Source: Trichostrongylus colubriformis
Taxonomy: Eukaryota; Nematoda; Chromadorea; Rhabditida; Trichostrongylidae
Reading direction: 5' to 3'
Length of the DNA: 64,000 bases
NCBI GenBank assembly: GCA_963978905.1
Contig: OZ022258.1
Span: forward strand, 45,430,591 to 45,494,590
Positions within the stretch are counted from its first letter, which is position 1, and every line of letters begins with the position of its first letter. Below, piece after piece: positions 35,501-47,814 of this stretch. The notes below the pieces were generated by a model that saw nothing but the letters and a program-made list of their open reading frames with translations, did no database searches and was not told the origin of the DNA. The position numbers and the translations under genes are program-made.

Positions 35501-38500
35501 ATTCTGGTCGCGTCAGCCCTGCACCCCACTTGAAAGTGAATGTTACCCTGTTGCACTCAGCGAGTCACAAGCAGAAGCAAGCGACGACTGAGGTATCTTC
35601 AACCGGGGTCGTATTTTGACCGTATAATGGGTAGTACTAACTGTTCGGTTTGTCTAACTGGGGTCGTATTTCGACTGGATAAAGGGTAGTACTTACTGAT
35701 CAGTTTGTCCATTATCCATCGGCTTCAAGCTCGACCTAAGGCAGAATGGGCAGTGGCTCTTCATCGCTCGGCACTGATTTTTGGGTAGGGGGTCGTTCTC
35801 GCAGACTTATGAAAGAGGAGAGAGGGTATCTGAGACGCTGAAGAAATCTTCAAGCAGAGTGCTTTTCGCCGTTCCCTAGACATCTCATGGAATGTGGGCT
35901 TCAGAAAGGTTAGTGAAATTGAGTCTATGTTGTAGACTCCAAAAGGAAATCGAAATCGTAATGGATGTTGAAATGATAAACGATGATAGCTCGTGACTGC
36001 ATTTGATAAGGTGGTAGGAAGATGTGTGACAGGGGCAGCTCGCGACCAGGTGAAAGGCGTGTGCAAAATTAAAAAGCAGTGGAAAAGTTTTTTTAGATTC
36101 GTTTATACAGCAAACATTAGCCGTTACAGTATCGCAATCATTGGTTGAATGAGGAATCATTTGTCTGAGTTCCACTGGGTTTTGGTTGAAATTCGGCGCT
36201 TAATAGCACGTTGACGATTGATTTAACGATTTAATCCTCGTGACCTTCCTGTGTGGGCTTCAGTCAATAATTAACGCTCCATAATGTGGTCATTACGTTC
36301 GTAAAATGTGTCTGTCGTCGTTCTTTGACCGTCTCGACCCTTTTGAACTCGTTACTTCCAGACATCGAGCGTCTCATGCTCATGCTTCCTCCTGTGTTCA
36401 TTAATTCGGAGGTATAGAGTCGGGTATCTTGTGATATTATTCCTTACCTATATACAAGTGGAGGTGATCAGTGCCTGGATCAGTTTAATGTATGTGAATA
36501 ATTGGGATGCACCGAAACGCTGGATACGCAGGAATCCGGTGAGTGAGTCTCAAGCTATCGTAATGAGAAGTGTCTGCGATTATTGCAAATTTTGTAATGT
36601 GAAAAATGCAAATTTGTCTGGACGACATCCACTAGTAGGTTCTTGCTAGAAAAGCAATATTAAGTCTTCAGCATTCAAACAGAGATTTCTTTTCGTTTTC
36701 GTATGTGAAGTCCGGTTTCTGTCTGCATCAGGCCTCTCTATCCTCTCTAGCCCTTCTAATAGCGCTTGTTGCAGTGGAGTTGTTGCATGTCCTTTGATGC
36801 ATGTTATCACTCACAAAGAATTTCCTCAACAACAAGCCGCGGCCAAGTGTGGTTCATGGATTGGGATGCTATAATTTCCAGTAACATACCTCTCCACCTG
36901 TTGGAAACCAGAGTGTTTGATGCCAAACTTCCCAGGGGGAATCGTTCGATCGGGGCGACTAGTTTCATGGATATGTTGCTTAACTGTTGCAGTGGCAGTA
37001 ATTGTATAAGGCCAGCTAGGTGAAAACTTCTGCGAGGTGTTGTGCTACGCCAAGGTTTTGCACTGAATTCAGTCCCTTCTGACGGAGCTATTCGACATAT
37101 CCTTCTTTTTCACATCATTTTCGCTACTGGAGACTCTTCTATGGTTTCTATTCTCACTTTTCACTGGTGGAGAGGTATGTTACTGAAAATTACAGCATCC
37201 CAATCCATGAACCACACTTGGCCGCGGCTTGTTGTTGAGGAAATTCTTTGTGAGTGATAACATGCATCAAAGGATTGTTGCGCCAGTCAAGCTCTGCTCC
37301 GGTTTTTCCTACGTTCTTAATTAGCAATGGAACTTTTCCTTTGAGCAGCTGTGTAAAAGAGCGCAAAAAGTTCTCATCTCATTTCTCGTAGCTGTATGAA
37401 TTAGGTATTTCATGAGTTAAGGGTGTGACATAATATGTATGTCTTCGATTGGAAGGTAACTTTTCATACAGCAATATTATTCATTGGAGGTTTAAATTTC
37501 TGCTTAAACTATTTATAAACCGGAATGTCAGAAACTACCCGGAATAGAATGTAAGTTGGAGCGCCTTTTATATAGAGTGGTATTAATCAATGCAATTGCG
37601 AATCGGTGTGAAAGAAGGGTAGCAGCAAGGCTAAACTGATTGTAAGCCTGGAAGAGCAAAGGAGATTCGTCGTGGGTGAACCACTTGGCACAAGAAAATC
37701 TTTTGATCACCTTTTTCAGATGAAAACATCTTTTTTTCACGCTGTATTACTGCCCAAAAATGAATGGATTTTAATGTAAACAAGTTAGAAGCTCAAAGTA
37801 ATTAAAAACAAAGCTTTGAAAATATATTTGCGAACAGCGTGGTAAATGTGCCTCAATCTAATATTAGTGGATGGTTCCAATGGATTTACCTATTCAATTT
37901 TTGCCAGGATAGCTCCATGTTCACCGAGTCAGTCTTTTGTTCCCATTAACTAATTGGTTAATTACGAAAGATGACTTATCTCGATTGCTTTTCCGATTTT
38001 CGATATTCATAGTTATAATGTTTGCGTAGAAAATTCTATGGAAACTCTGATTTAAATCTCGTCTTTCGGTCTTCGACGAAACATCGCCCATTTTTTGTTT
38101 GTTCCTTGTTTTACTATGACCCTAAACAGGTTGCATCCCAACGAAAATATCTTAGAGCGAGGGTAATGAGCATGAAATGCATCTCTTCCATAGCTCAATA
38201 CTTGTAATGACTTTCGCATCGCGGGCTGCGGCAAAAATCAGCAGCAATCAAAAATCAAATATTGAAAAGCCAAATAATCATCTATCGCTCCTTTGATTTT
38301 TATGGCTGCTTTCTTGGTTACATTTTCAATGTTAGGCAGTGTTTCTCCGGAACATTTGCGATGTTGACTCAGTGTGAATGATGGCGCGTTGGCGCTCTTT
38401 CATGTTAGGAATTGACAGCTTCGTATCGTCACCCTTTCTATCTGTCGCCGCTAATTGCTAAAAAGCAAATCGGCATTGATAAATAAATGAGTCAGCTAGA

Positions 38501-39400
38501 GGACGCTTTCAGTGTGTAGAAAAGCTGTACATTGCGGGCAGCGTTTCTGAAAACATGAAGGAGTCGCGAAGGAAAGGGCATTATGGAATTTTCCTACGGA
38601 ATAGATTACGTTAGATTGGGCTCGCAGACCTTGGGGATAAAGATTGATTGGTGTTGGCCAACAAACATTTCAGTGTTGTTCTATGATCATGATTCCCATA
38701 TTTGTAATTTTTTTTCTAAAAAGTTGAGATCTTCAGTGTAGTAATACCAGGTAGTGGTTACTTTACATTTCCTTTTCAGCATACTTTTGAAAATAATATT
38801 TGATTCATTAAAGATTCAACGTGTTAAACCGCTCTTGATTTTCAGGATTTACCATTTGTTTCGGCGATTGTTGGTGGTCTTTTCCCTGGTCGAGCGATTG
38901 TGGTCAGTGGTATGGTATTACCATCGTTTGCTAGCGGTTCGCATAGGTACGCATAGTTTGCTTTCTGCAGGCTTTGTATTTTTTTTTGAGTTAAGATATT
39001 TATCAATTCACTGGCCATCGTTTTTGTCCAGTTGGTGCTTTTCTTCCTAATGTTCCTTTTCCCATTATGAGGCTACAAAAAACCGAAGAAGGGCGCTGCA
39101 ATGGCATAACAACCCCTTAGGTCCAAGTAAAAATTGTGACGTGGTACTCCATTGTGGAACGAAGCAAGCAAAAATCGAAAGCATGTGAACGTACGTACGG
39201 AGGTGGAATTGAGCTAAAGAGTAAACGTATGCCTGTTGTATGCAGCGTGGAGCAGCGAATGAGGCTCTTCAGCTAGTGACGACTTTTTGAGGTCTCACTC
39301 GGTATGTGCGCCTCAACTTATGCCTTCCCATTTCGCGAGTTTGAGGCGCTGATTTCACACCTCATCGTGTCGCTGGCATGATAACGCTTCTCAGGGTATT

Positions 39401-39431
<31 letters not shown>

Positions 39432-42400
39432 TTAAATACACACGAAGGTGCGCACAATAGAACAGAGGAACAAAGGTGTGAAAAGCATAGGCAACTACAT
39501 AGCTACACTCGGGCTCATCACCTATCGATTCATGTCGCACTTGGGCACACCTGCATAATGAGGCATGGTAAAGATTTGAATAGGAACACAATACAGAACA
39601 AAGTCCCACACTATCCACGCGAATGCCATAAGAAAGAACATCATGTGTTAGGAGGCGATCGAGGAGGTTGATTTGAATTATAAATGGTCTACATGGGTCA
39701 GGTAGCTCAAAACAAACTATTTCAGAATCTCTACAGCTGCAAAAAAAGTGTGACCGAAAAAGTGGTAAGTGCGGTAACTCCTGCACATTGCAGTCTTCTA
39801 CCCCGCCTGCAGCCGTCCACGTCCTCGGGTATAGCGGACGTGGGCATACCAGCGCTCAACCAAGATGACCGCAGTCCGCCCGATCGTACCGCGTCCTGAC
39901 GGCCTGCAGAGCGTGAGAGTCAAGCACTCACCCTCAACAGTCCAGCCTGGCATCCTAGCAGCTTTCGCCCGGTGCCCTTTCCTCCCGGAGGGAAAGTGTA
40001 TAAGCACCGACTGGCAGAGGCGGCTGAAATATAGAGTCACGACTGGGGGCGGAGCCGGGTGGGCTGTGCGCCCACAAGGACAGTTGCGTTCCGCGGCAAG
40101 CCGGTTGATGATGCCTTGAGCAGTGACCTCTATGTAGTCATTTACCACCAAAAGCTTACGAAGATAGGTTTTTTTTGTCTTCAAAAGAAGTCTCTCAATC
40201 CACTGAGGCCTTTCGCATAGCATTTGTGGACAAAGGAGTAGACAACGGTGCATTAGGCATAAAATGGTAGGCATTGAATGAAAGTAGCTCTTGATGAGTA
40301 GTTTCTAGTTTCGCCAGATGTTTATCCAATGACCATGATTTCTGACAAAAATATACCACTGAAACTGATGTTAGTTGGGGATGTTAGCTGTTGAACCAGA
40401 GTGTAGCTAGGATAATTGCAATTTGCAACGGATCAACTCCAAGATGACTGTGTTTCTAGTATGCTTGCAAATCATTGACATGTCGCTCAGCACAGGTACT
40501 CTAATGAACCATATCTGAGTCACAATGGATGCTATCTGAATGAAGTTGTGTAAAGAAAGACTATTTAAAAAAAGCTAACAGGAATCCTCTTCTCTGAGAA
40601 TCTGCTACAGATCAATTTTATCAATCCTTCTCGCAAAAATGTGACCATCCTTTGCGTTAAGTACTTCACTAGGTAAGCGTTGAAGCCACCTTGCACCACG
40701 GTAAAGAACAAAATTGAACAGTTGCGCATAATGCTTTCTCTTAATATTAGGGTAGTGCAGATTGAATCGACTAGTTCTTTCATGACATGGCATAAATAGC
40801 CAATACTTGCTTGGAGATAGCACAATTTCCATGCGTAGTAGCCGAAAGCAAAAGCATAAATCAGCCCTAACTCGCCGGTATCTCAGAGTTCTCAAACCCA
40901 ATTGATTTAATCGTTCCCTATAACAGGGCAATGGACTAGAAGTCAAACCAGTGGTTTTTCGATAAAAGAAGAGCTTCGTGAATAACTGTTGCACTTTTTC
41001 CAGTTTGAGAATATGTTTTTTGAGGGGTGGATTTCAGATCTGCGAGCAATATTCTAGATGGGGCAATACGTAAGTTTTGTACAAGCGAGTTAATATAGTA
41101 GGATCAGTGGTGTGGGTGTTCCGAAAAACAAAGAAAAGGGCTGATCGTATCTTTATCCATCGATAGGTACGTGGTCTGACTCTGCGCGAGCGGAATCGTA
41201 GCTGCCAGTCGCTTTGTGACCATATACGTAACCCCTCAAGTCATTCAGTGGAAAATAATTCGGTTTTTTCGTTGTACTGGTTTCGCAAGAACTAAACTGA
41301 TTTTTTGCATTCATTTTCTCTATTGTCATTGAGCCTAATTTCTTATGCTAGCACAACTATCTATGATAACAGTAATTCAGGTTCTATATCGACTTATGTT
41401 GCGGCTTGCTAATTCAAGGAGATCATATGGACAACAAAGCACTCCATTTCAATCCTCGTTTCGATAGTGGTGGAGGCTGGTGAGTGGAGAAGTTATCATT
41501 TATTTCAGTTTTTAGTGTTTACGAGCATTGTTTTTCGAAGAAAACGCTTGTTTTTCAGAATGGTTTTGTTCCAGGTTTTCTGGTCACCCAGATCGGCAGC
41601 TGGTTATCAACTCGTATATCAATAATCGGTGGGGAGCCGAAGAACGGTTTCCGAATCCCTTTGAAATAGGGCAACCTTTCCAAATAAGGATACTTGTTCT
41701 GGAAAATTATTTTAAGGTGATTTTTTCATTTATAAAGGGTACCTTTTACTTTCGAAAGTGTGCCTTTTAGATCGCTGTTAATGGAAAACATATTTGTGAT
41801 TTTCCTCATCGAGTACCTGTCAGTGAAGTGAAGACGATATATGTAGGCGGAAATATTCGTGTAGACTTTATCGAATTTCAACCTCCGGTGAGTGTTCTGA
41901 AGAGCTCTGAATTTGGTTGAGCTCATCAACTTGGTATTATATTTTTATGTTCCGTTATACTAGTTCAAATTTTCTGTGCTATGCTAACGAGGCTGTGAGG
42001 TGGAACACTTTATTAGTGATCTATCTAACAACTCCGGCATAGCCGAGAAAATTAAAATTAACATCGATACCGAGGTTTCAAGAAGAGAGAACTTGGAATA
42101 TAACTATTTGTTTCTTTGTTTGTGTCCGGACATTTGTTGTCATTCCACGAGCTTTAGTTGTGAATCTGGACACCACCACGATTCGGAGGCCGTTCAAGAG
42201 GCCCAGCAGCAGTAAATTCCCCCTCCTTTGCGTGCCTTCATTGATAGGCTGGCCCTATGGAAAGTGAAAGTAATAAAATATGTGCCGGCCCTATGGAAAG
42301 TGAAAGTATTGAAATAAAGTTACGGTTGAACACAGAGCGCAAGCTTTGTAAGGACTCTCAATGTGAATGGAACTTCACATAAGGTGTGTCAGTAGGAGGT

Positions 42401-45400
42401 GAAAGTGGTCAGTACCTGAAAGCTGAGTTTTTTATACCGGACAAGAAAAGTTGATTAGTTGATTGTGTGTGCATGAAATAGATCCACTATATTTCAGTAG
42501 AGGTCGTCATAACACGTGATAAAAGGCACCGCGAGGGGTAAAGAGAAAGTGATAACTGTGAATACATGTTTCCTTGAAGCAAACCTTCCACCTCAGAAGC
42601 AGATATGTGTAGTAAAACTAGCATTGAAATAGCGCGGCTTGGGGTCTCATCACCATCCCGTAACAGCTGGTCGTTCCGCCGGGAAGTAGCTAGCGGTGGA
42701 ACAGCTTTCGCGTACGGCTGATTTAACGAGGTGTGTGCACTTATATCGGATTTTCGCGCGGCCGCCCGCTGCGAGTGCGAGTCGTTTGCGGCTTTATCTG
42801 TTGAAACAGGAGTAACAACAACATAGGCGAACTTCCGAAGCTTGCTGCCTGCAATCTTTGAAGAACCTTCACGGTACCAGCCCATTGCGTCCTGAGCGGA
42901 ATCGCAATCGACTTCAGCAAGCCGTACTGATGGCGCTGCCAAGCGAAAATTCGACACTAGTGTACACACCCGATTCGACCGCCTGCAACCCACCTCGGCT
43001 AGTGGCGCTGAGGGCGTGAAAGGGAAGGGGGGGGGGGGTTCTGGTTCCTGTTTCTCGGGTTTTTCGTCGTTTCGTTTCGTTCTTTCTCCACTGTTGCACT
43101 GCTTAGCACCCCTACTTTCATATTCCACAATCTGCCTGATTTACTTCTTCCGGTGGCTTTAAGAGGTCGAGGTTGGACAGCTTTGTGTTTGGTCTGTAAA
43201 TAAGACAGCGTCATCACTCGTTAATTACGATTCGCTTGAAGTTCTGTTATAAAGGCAATCTTCATTCTTCAGGATAACAATGGATAATAATGGTTTATCT
43301 CCGTGTTCTGCAATATTTTTTGACATACGAGTGCCCTGAAGTTCTGGATTGTAATCATTGATGTCGTGCGTCAGTAATGTACATAGCCAAAACTGCTATT
43401 CAAAAACAGTAGCAGTGCCGAATCTGTTACTGTTGTCTAGCTTACCACCCTGCAGCTTGAATTCTCGTCTTGGACACCTATAGCCTAGATTTTTCCTTGG
43501 TTGCGTTTCTCCATTTCAACTAACACGCTTTATTCCCCAGTGAACAATAACACATGCACATTCCATTATGCAATGTTGTGCCTGTGTAAAATTCCAATAA
43601 AAACTTCTAATATCTCGTATTGTTTCATGTTCGTGATGAATTTTTATCTCGAAATAGTTATTAGCAGGAGCAGCTATTAAGAACAGTTTATTTGTTATCC
43701 CCCTAGTCGGTTTAATGCTGATAGAACTCTCTTACTAGACGCCAGTTTGCAACCTAATCGGGCATTGAGGGCCATAGACGCGCATTTCTCAGATTCAACC
43801 CATCTCACAAACCGTACCCTCGGCTAGGCTTGACTCAGGAAGCTTGGCGAACACATGGAATTAGATTCCAATATCATCGCGTCCAAATATTTTCTTGAGT
43901 TCCTAGTCATTCCATGGATCAGCCTTGTATTCCTTCTATGAGACATTATTTTCCCACACCCATTGATACCGCTTCACAATGAAGTATGAGATGAGTCAAA
44001 CTCAACCAGTTCGTCGTTCTTAGGGATGGTGCCCGTCAGACAGTGCCCATCAAATGGCTATCGAGATCTGTCAATCACTTCCATGAGATAAAATGCGACT
44101 GCGGTCAATGTGGTCATGGCGGAATCTGTCTATGAAGCTCATTTTAACACGAGGAGTTACGTTGAGTGAAAACGATCCCGTATAATCTACCCTGATTGTC
44201 TTTCTCGGTTGTTTTGCTTACAGTGCCACTTTTCCGGTCTCCACTACATGAGGTGAATGTTATCTTTCTCCGCTATGGTCATGAAAGAATTTTCAAGCAG
44301 TGCAATGTACAAAGATCCGGGCGGCAATAGTGATTTTTGCACTCCTACGTTTTATCTCTGTTCAAGTTACACAAATACAGTCAAGTCGGATGGTATATAG
44401 TTAGAAATGGCGCCGCTTCCACTCGGAATAAAAATAGGGGCCGTTCTGGCCAATTCAGTCTTTCTCACCGAGTCTATGAATTGTGCAAGATTCGTTTGGA
44501 AGAGACACCTTTTTGGGTGTCTTTGAGGACTGATAACTAAGAAACAACAAGTGAATTTGTGGGGTTCGGCGCGGCTTAATTTGGCCCTATCCTAACTAGT
44601 AAATGTATTCGTGGACCACGTTCACAGGAGCCGGAAGGGGTCTGGAGAAAGATGAAAATGCAAGGAAATGATCCTGGATCCAAAGCGCGACGCTGTGATC
44701 TGTATTCGCATCACATTCGCATCACAAACAGCACACACTGACTTTCCGAGTTATCCGCTGTAAAGATGTCATTTGTTGTCTCGTAGAGTGTACTTCATTC
44801 ATTCATGGAGATGTGAAATAAATGAAACAACACACAGCAACAAACAAGTAAAACAATCAAAGGAAGAATCAGCGAAAGCGCATGAAAAAAATGTGATTAC
44901 GATTAAAACTTAATGGGTTCACTTTCACGTCTTGGCGGTGTCCTGTGTGCATTGCGGCAGCTGCAAGCCACCGACTTCCATACCGTAAATCAAAATTCCC
45001 TCCTCTCAGTGTCCTCCTTAAGACAAGAAATGAGGAAGAATGTTTGTCATCCATAATTTGCGGGTTTGTTCTGCTGCTATTGTGCACTTCTTTATCGTCA
45101 ACAGAATACCAAAAAAGTGACTGAAGTTTTTGGCTGGTTGCTATATTACTTCATAAATTATAATAGATAATCTAAATAGTGATTCGTCACTATATGATAT
45201 GAGGTTGGTGTTGAGTGACATTTGCTGAATCCCCGAGGGAAGTATAATTTCCTCGAAAATGACAGTTCTTCAATTAAGGTACGAGTGAACGAAAATGGCG
45301 AGCCGATTCCGATTCAGGAGGAGGAGAACAAACGGGAAGAGAAAGTCACGAGTGTAGAGAGACCTGTGAGTCTTCCAATAATCTTTGGCCATCTGTCCAT

Positions 45401-46675
45401 TTCCATTGCAGCTCTTCATGAAATCCACTATCGGTTCAGTAACTAGCGCAATTCTTCAGTTGATGCCGTTCACTTGGGAAGTGCCAGCTGACTTTAGTGG
45501 ATTTGTCAGTCCGCAGACCGTACGCTTTACGCTCACCCCTTTTGTGAGTGCTAAGCGATTCTCGTGTAATTTACTGTCTGGCGGAGAGCACGTGTTCCAC
45601 TTCAGAGTCGACTTCCGTCATCCTGGTGATAAATCGAGTAAGGTGAGTAGCTTTTTTCCTAACAAGTAATGGTAATTTTTTTTGGTAGTTCTATGGATAA
45701 AGTGTTGTTCATCGTTTGACGCTCATTAATTTATTGCTGGTCTATAGCGACTCTCTGAAAAAATCTCAGGCTACGTAGGATAGCTTAAAAAAACTAAGCG
45801 CTTGAGCCTTCAACAGAAAGTTCCACCTAGTCATGCATCAATACAACAAGGGAGTTGAAAATTTATCGGAAAATTTATGGTTTGAAAGAGGGCTGGATCA
45901 ATGTGTTGTGAGTATTGTGTGAGGGAAGAGCGGTGCAATGATAGAAGGGACTCATACCCATTCTCATGGTACTGATGCTGATCCCGCATCATTGCCCGAT
46001 CGGGCAGACTAGGCCTACAATCCTACGGGAGGAGGTGAATTGTTACGGGTCTCTCTGGAAGGAGAAATGCAGTGGCTAATGCATCGGCTGGCCGCCGCAA
46101 GTACTGTGTAGGCGAAATCGCGTTTACCTGCCTCCTGCCTGATTCTGAATGGAACTAGATGGCGTGGCGCATCCCAGCAAGGAATTTATTGATGTCGAAA
46201 ACTGTCTAGACTAGGCATAGGCTTAGCCTTAGGCTTCTTTTCCTTTATCGTGCAAGAGGCGCCTATACGACGACAGTTGCACGGTGCGGTGCCGCATCGG
46301 CTCCTCTTACAAGTGAAGTGGATCCGTGTAATGTAGGAAATAACCTGTGAATTTCAAGGAAGCAGTTGTACGCAACAGTACAAAGGACTACAAGTGGCAG
46401 AAAGAAGAGCGACAAATCACGACTTTTCCATTCGCGAAAGGCATTACTTCCGATATTCTCTTCGTTGCCTATGGATCCAGAGTGGCTGTGAGTCTCCCAT
46501 TTCAGTGCTGAAATTTAGAAATCATAATTTGAATGTTTCTTTTTGTTTTCAGGTAGATGTTGATGGATCACCATACATCAAGTTTGCTTACCGTGACGGT
46601 GATATTCCTTCAAAAATTGACAGGATTACGGTAGAAGGTGATTGTGTGCTACAAAGATTCGTGCACAAAGGGTGA
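29589..46675 (+). CDS. Tandem-repeat galectin (two CRDs)
   Basis: Galectins bind beta-galactosides and, in nematodes, surface and secreted glycoconjugates. Exons join in phase: 29589-29642, 38846-38946, 41381-41479, 41575-41716, 41771-41887, 45279-45365, 45412-45642, 46359-46487 and 46553-46675, giving 360 aa. CRD1 (about residues 19-168) starts DLPFVSAIVGGLFPGRAIVV and keeps the sugar-binding set: H74-N76-R78 in LHFNPRF, N97, and W104/E107/R109 in RWGAEER. Residues 172-200 form a charged linker (ENGEPIPIQEEENKREEK). CRD2 (about 218-360) keeps N283 and W290/E293/R295 (DYKWQKEER), but the H-x-N-x-R motif reads HFRVD (N to R, R to D), so its sugar specificity has probably changed. No signal peptide is visible, as is normal for galectins. 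The CRD1 exons fit perfectly. Joining CRD1 to CRD2 across a 3.4-kb intron rests on matching phase; the 45279 acceptor is weak, so two adjacent single-CRD genes or missed linker exons remain possible. The gene symbol (lec-?) is not assigned. Confidence 0.8.
29643..36487. other. Galectin intron 1 (5' part)
   Basis: About 6.8 kb without a recognised gene. It holds a GC-rich block at about 31330-31740 that is open on both strands but matches nothing I know, containing the inverted pair CGTCATATTGG/CCAATATGACG, and two 55-base tandem units at 35605-35712. The rest is unremarkable T-rich intron. Confidence 0.4.
35605..35712 (+). repeat. Two-unit tandem repeat
   Basis: GGGGTCGTATTTTGACCG then GGGTAGTACTAACTG then CGGTTTGTC is followed by a second copy with few changes (period about 56). 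Confidence 0.7.
36488..36538 (+). CDS. Alternative first exon of the galectin gene
   Basis: An ATG opens 17 codons (MYVNNWDAPKRWIRRNP) ending with the same -Arg-Asn-Pro and the same CCG|GTGAG donor and phase as exon 1a at 29589-29642 (which ends MVRNP). It would splice to 38846 in frame, giving a shorter Trp-containing N-terminus. GATCAG four bases before the ATG could be a trans-splice acceptor. This suggests two promoters 7 kb apart. Inferred; transcript data are not available. Confidence 0.55.
36539..38845. other. Galectin intron 1 (3' part)
   Basis: Intronic. No further coding exon, RNA or named repeat recognised. Confidence 0.4.
39396..41240 (-). mobile_element. 5'-truncated CR1-like LINE, antisense in galectin intron
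   Basis: Minus-strand translation from about 41235 gives RRVRPRTYRWIKIRSALFFV, TRLYKTYVLPHLEYCSQ (RT thumb) and the C-terminal region CYRERLNQLGLRTLRYRRVR, SPSKYWLFMPC, ARWLQRLPSEVL, ending at about 40605. One in-frame stop follows the Ser-Gln-Ile. On the same strand the element ends in a (TAAA)n run (39397-39435), a typical LINE tail. The 5' end is missing, as usual for target-primed insertion. A GC-rich part at about 39790-40130 does not look like LINE 3' UTR and may be a separate nested repeat. Confidence 0.75.
39397..39435 (+). repeat. (TTTA)n simple repeat
   Basis: About nine TTTA units in a row. Read on the minus strand they form the (TAAA)n tail of the adjacent LINE. Confidence 0.9.
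41888..42529. other. Galectin inter-CRD intron, first part
   Basis: Contains an open frame 42000-42215 that ends in a His/Gln/Ala-rich stretch. It has no proper acceptor in a compatible phase, so I leave it out of the galectin model, although a missed linker exon is not excluded. Confidence 0.35.
42250..42318 (+). repeat. Two-unit tandem repeat
   Basis: GGCCCTATGGAAAGTGAAAG occurs twice with a period of 42 bases, followed by AATAAA-like sequences in each unit. Confidence 0.75.
42530..43220 (-). repeat. Dispersed repeat family R2, long copy
   Basis: The minus strand is open for 213 codons (43128-42487), with a proline run encoded by a G-tract. The last third parallels the repeat at 7800-7970, so I treat this as a repeat copy rather than a gene. 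Confidence 0.5.
43221..44619. other. Galectin inter-CRD intron, middle
   Basis: No exon or named repeat recognised. An open frame at 44337-44540 has no domain. Confidence 0.35.
44620..45060 (-). repeat. Dispersed repeat family R3, inverted copy
   Basis: The reverse complement follows 22830-23270 closely: GCTTTCGC, TTTACTTGTTTGTTGC, GAATGAAATACACTCTAC-like, AATGACATCTTTACAGCGGA and GACCCCTTCCGGCTCC. Confidence 0.65.
45925..46240 (+). mobile_element. tRNA-derived SINE-like element, copy 1
   Basis: It shares the order of blocks with 48416-48725: a head with GGTGCAATGATAGAAGGGAC and CCCACTCTCAT-like sequence, GATCCCGCATCA, a body CATCGGCTGGCCGCCGCAAG, GTAGGCGAAATC, GATTCTGAATGGAACTAGA, GGCGCATCCCAGCAAGG and ATTGATGTCGAAAACT. 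It lies in a galectin intron between two CRD2 exons. Confidence 0.65.
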
Positions 46676-47814
46676 CACGATCTGAACTAGTTTACTTGAA
46701 CTAAACCACTCGTACGCTTTTCTTTGTCTATTATCTTCTAGATCCCAGTCATAACGGTTGTCAGTCTAAATCAATCCTCTTCTAGTCCATGCCTACATTA
46801 GCTCACGGTTTCTTCAATTTATTACTTATAATGTATGGAGTTTTGCTTTGTTTTGCCAAACGCTTGTCATGGGTTTTTCCCTTTCTTTTCCTTTTATGGG
46901 TTTGCTGTTTGGGATTCAGCGTCAATGTCTGATGGCTCAACTAGTAGATGCTGTTAATTCAGAAAGGCTATTCTCGCACTCCCCTTTATTTCAAGCACAT
47001 ATTTCATCGACAACACAATGTCTCATCACTTGAGCGGTGACACGCTGTAAGTAAAAGCTCGACTCACGAACATAAGAAAATTTCGATAATGCTTCAGTTA
47101 TTCTTTTATTTCAATGTGTTACTCTTTTGCAATGTGAATTCCTTACTGTATCCATATCCTTGGGATACCATTATGTGCGCTTTTGTCCCGTCTTCTGCAT
47201 TTGGAACAGTCAAGAGCATTAGTTTACTTACTCCAGGTTCCCTATAATGCTAGGGTAAAATTTAAAAGTCGCCTAATTCGCAAATCTTCAAACTCTTTCT
47301 TAGGCTATGTTGGCCACAGTGTTGAGGGTTGGTTCAATTTCCTATTAGTTGGAGCTTGCTAAGTGTCACTGAAATTTTTTTCGAAATCTGTTGTTGCTTG
47401 TCTAATCTCCTTGAATCATGTTTTACTTTTTTTACACTTTGTGATGGGGGTCCGTCGAGTGGCATCTATTTTTTGTATATTAGAAAGCCGCTACTATCGC
47501 TTGGCATCCGTTTATAACGTTGTGATAGAATTCAAGGCAAACGAGGTCATATCATGTGTTCTATCTTTGTGTCCGTTCGTCTAATTTAGTATTACAATTT
47601 AACCTGCAATAATTGACGTGGTATGTTCTTATGTTTGTAGCTCAGTTTAAAGTATAGCTTTTTTCATTCTTTAACGGCTTTTCTTGGCTAGTTATAGCAT
47701 TCCATACAAGTTTTCAATGAAGTTCAAGCTTTTCGAGTTGACTGATGACTTAATCAACTTTTAATTTTTCTTGGCTCTGATGAACGCGTGAACTAGGTAA
47801 ACATACCAGGAGAA
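46676..47814. other. Galectin 3' flank
   Basis: T-rich flank. A block CACTTTGTGATGGGGGTCCGTC at about 47436 recurs at about 47876 within the next repeat, so a partial duplication lies here. No gene recognised. Confidence 0.4.

Noticed and set aside
39798..40274. 158-codon minus-strand frame
   Set aside because: It lies between the LINE coding end and its tail in a GC-rich block, with no domain, so it is probably composition-driven openness in a repeat.
42000..42215. Extra galectin linker exon
   Set aside because: No acceptor gives a compatible phase, and the frame ends in a stop before CRD2.
42487..43128. Longest open frame in the window (213 codons, minus strand)
   Set aside because: It overlaps a dispersed repeat shared with 7800-7970, contains a proline run from a G-tract, has no domain and lies within the galectin intron.
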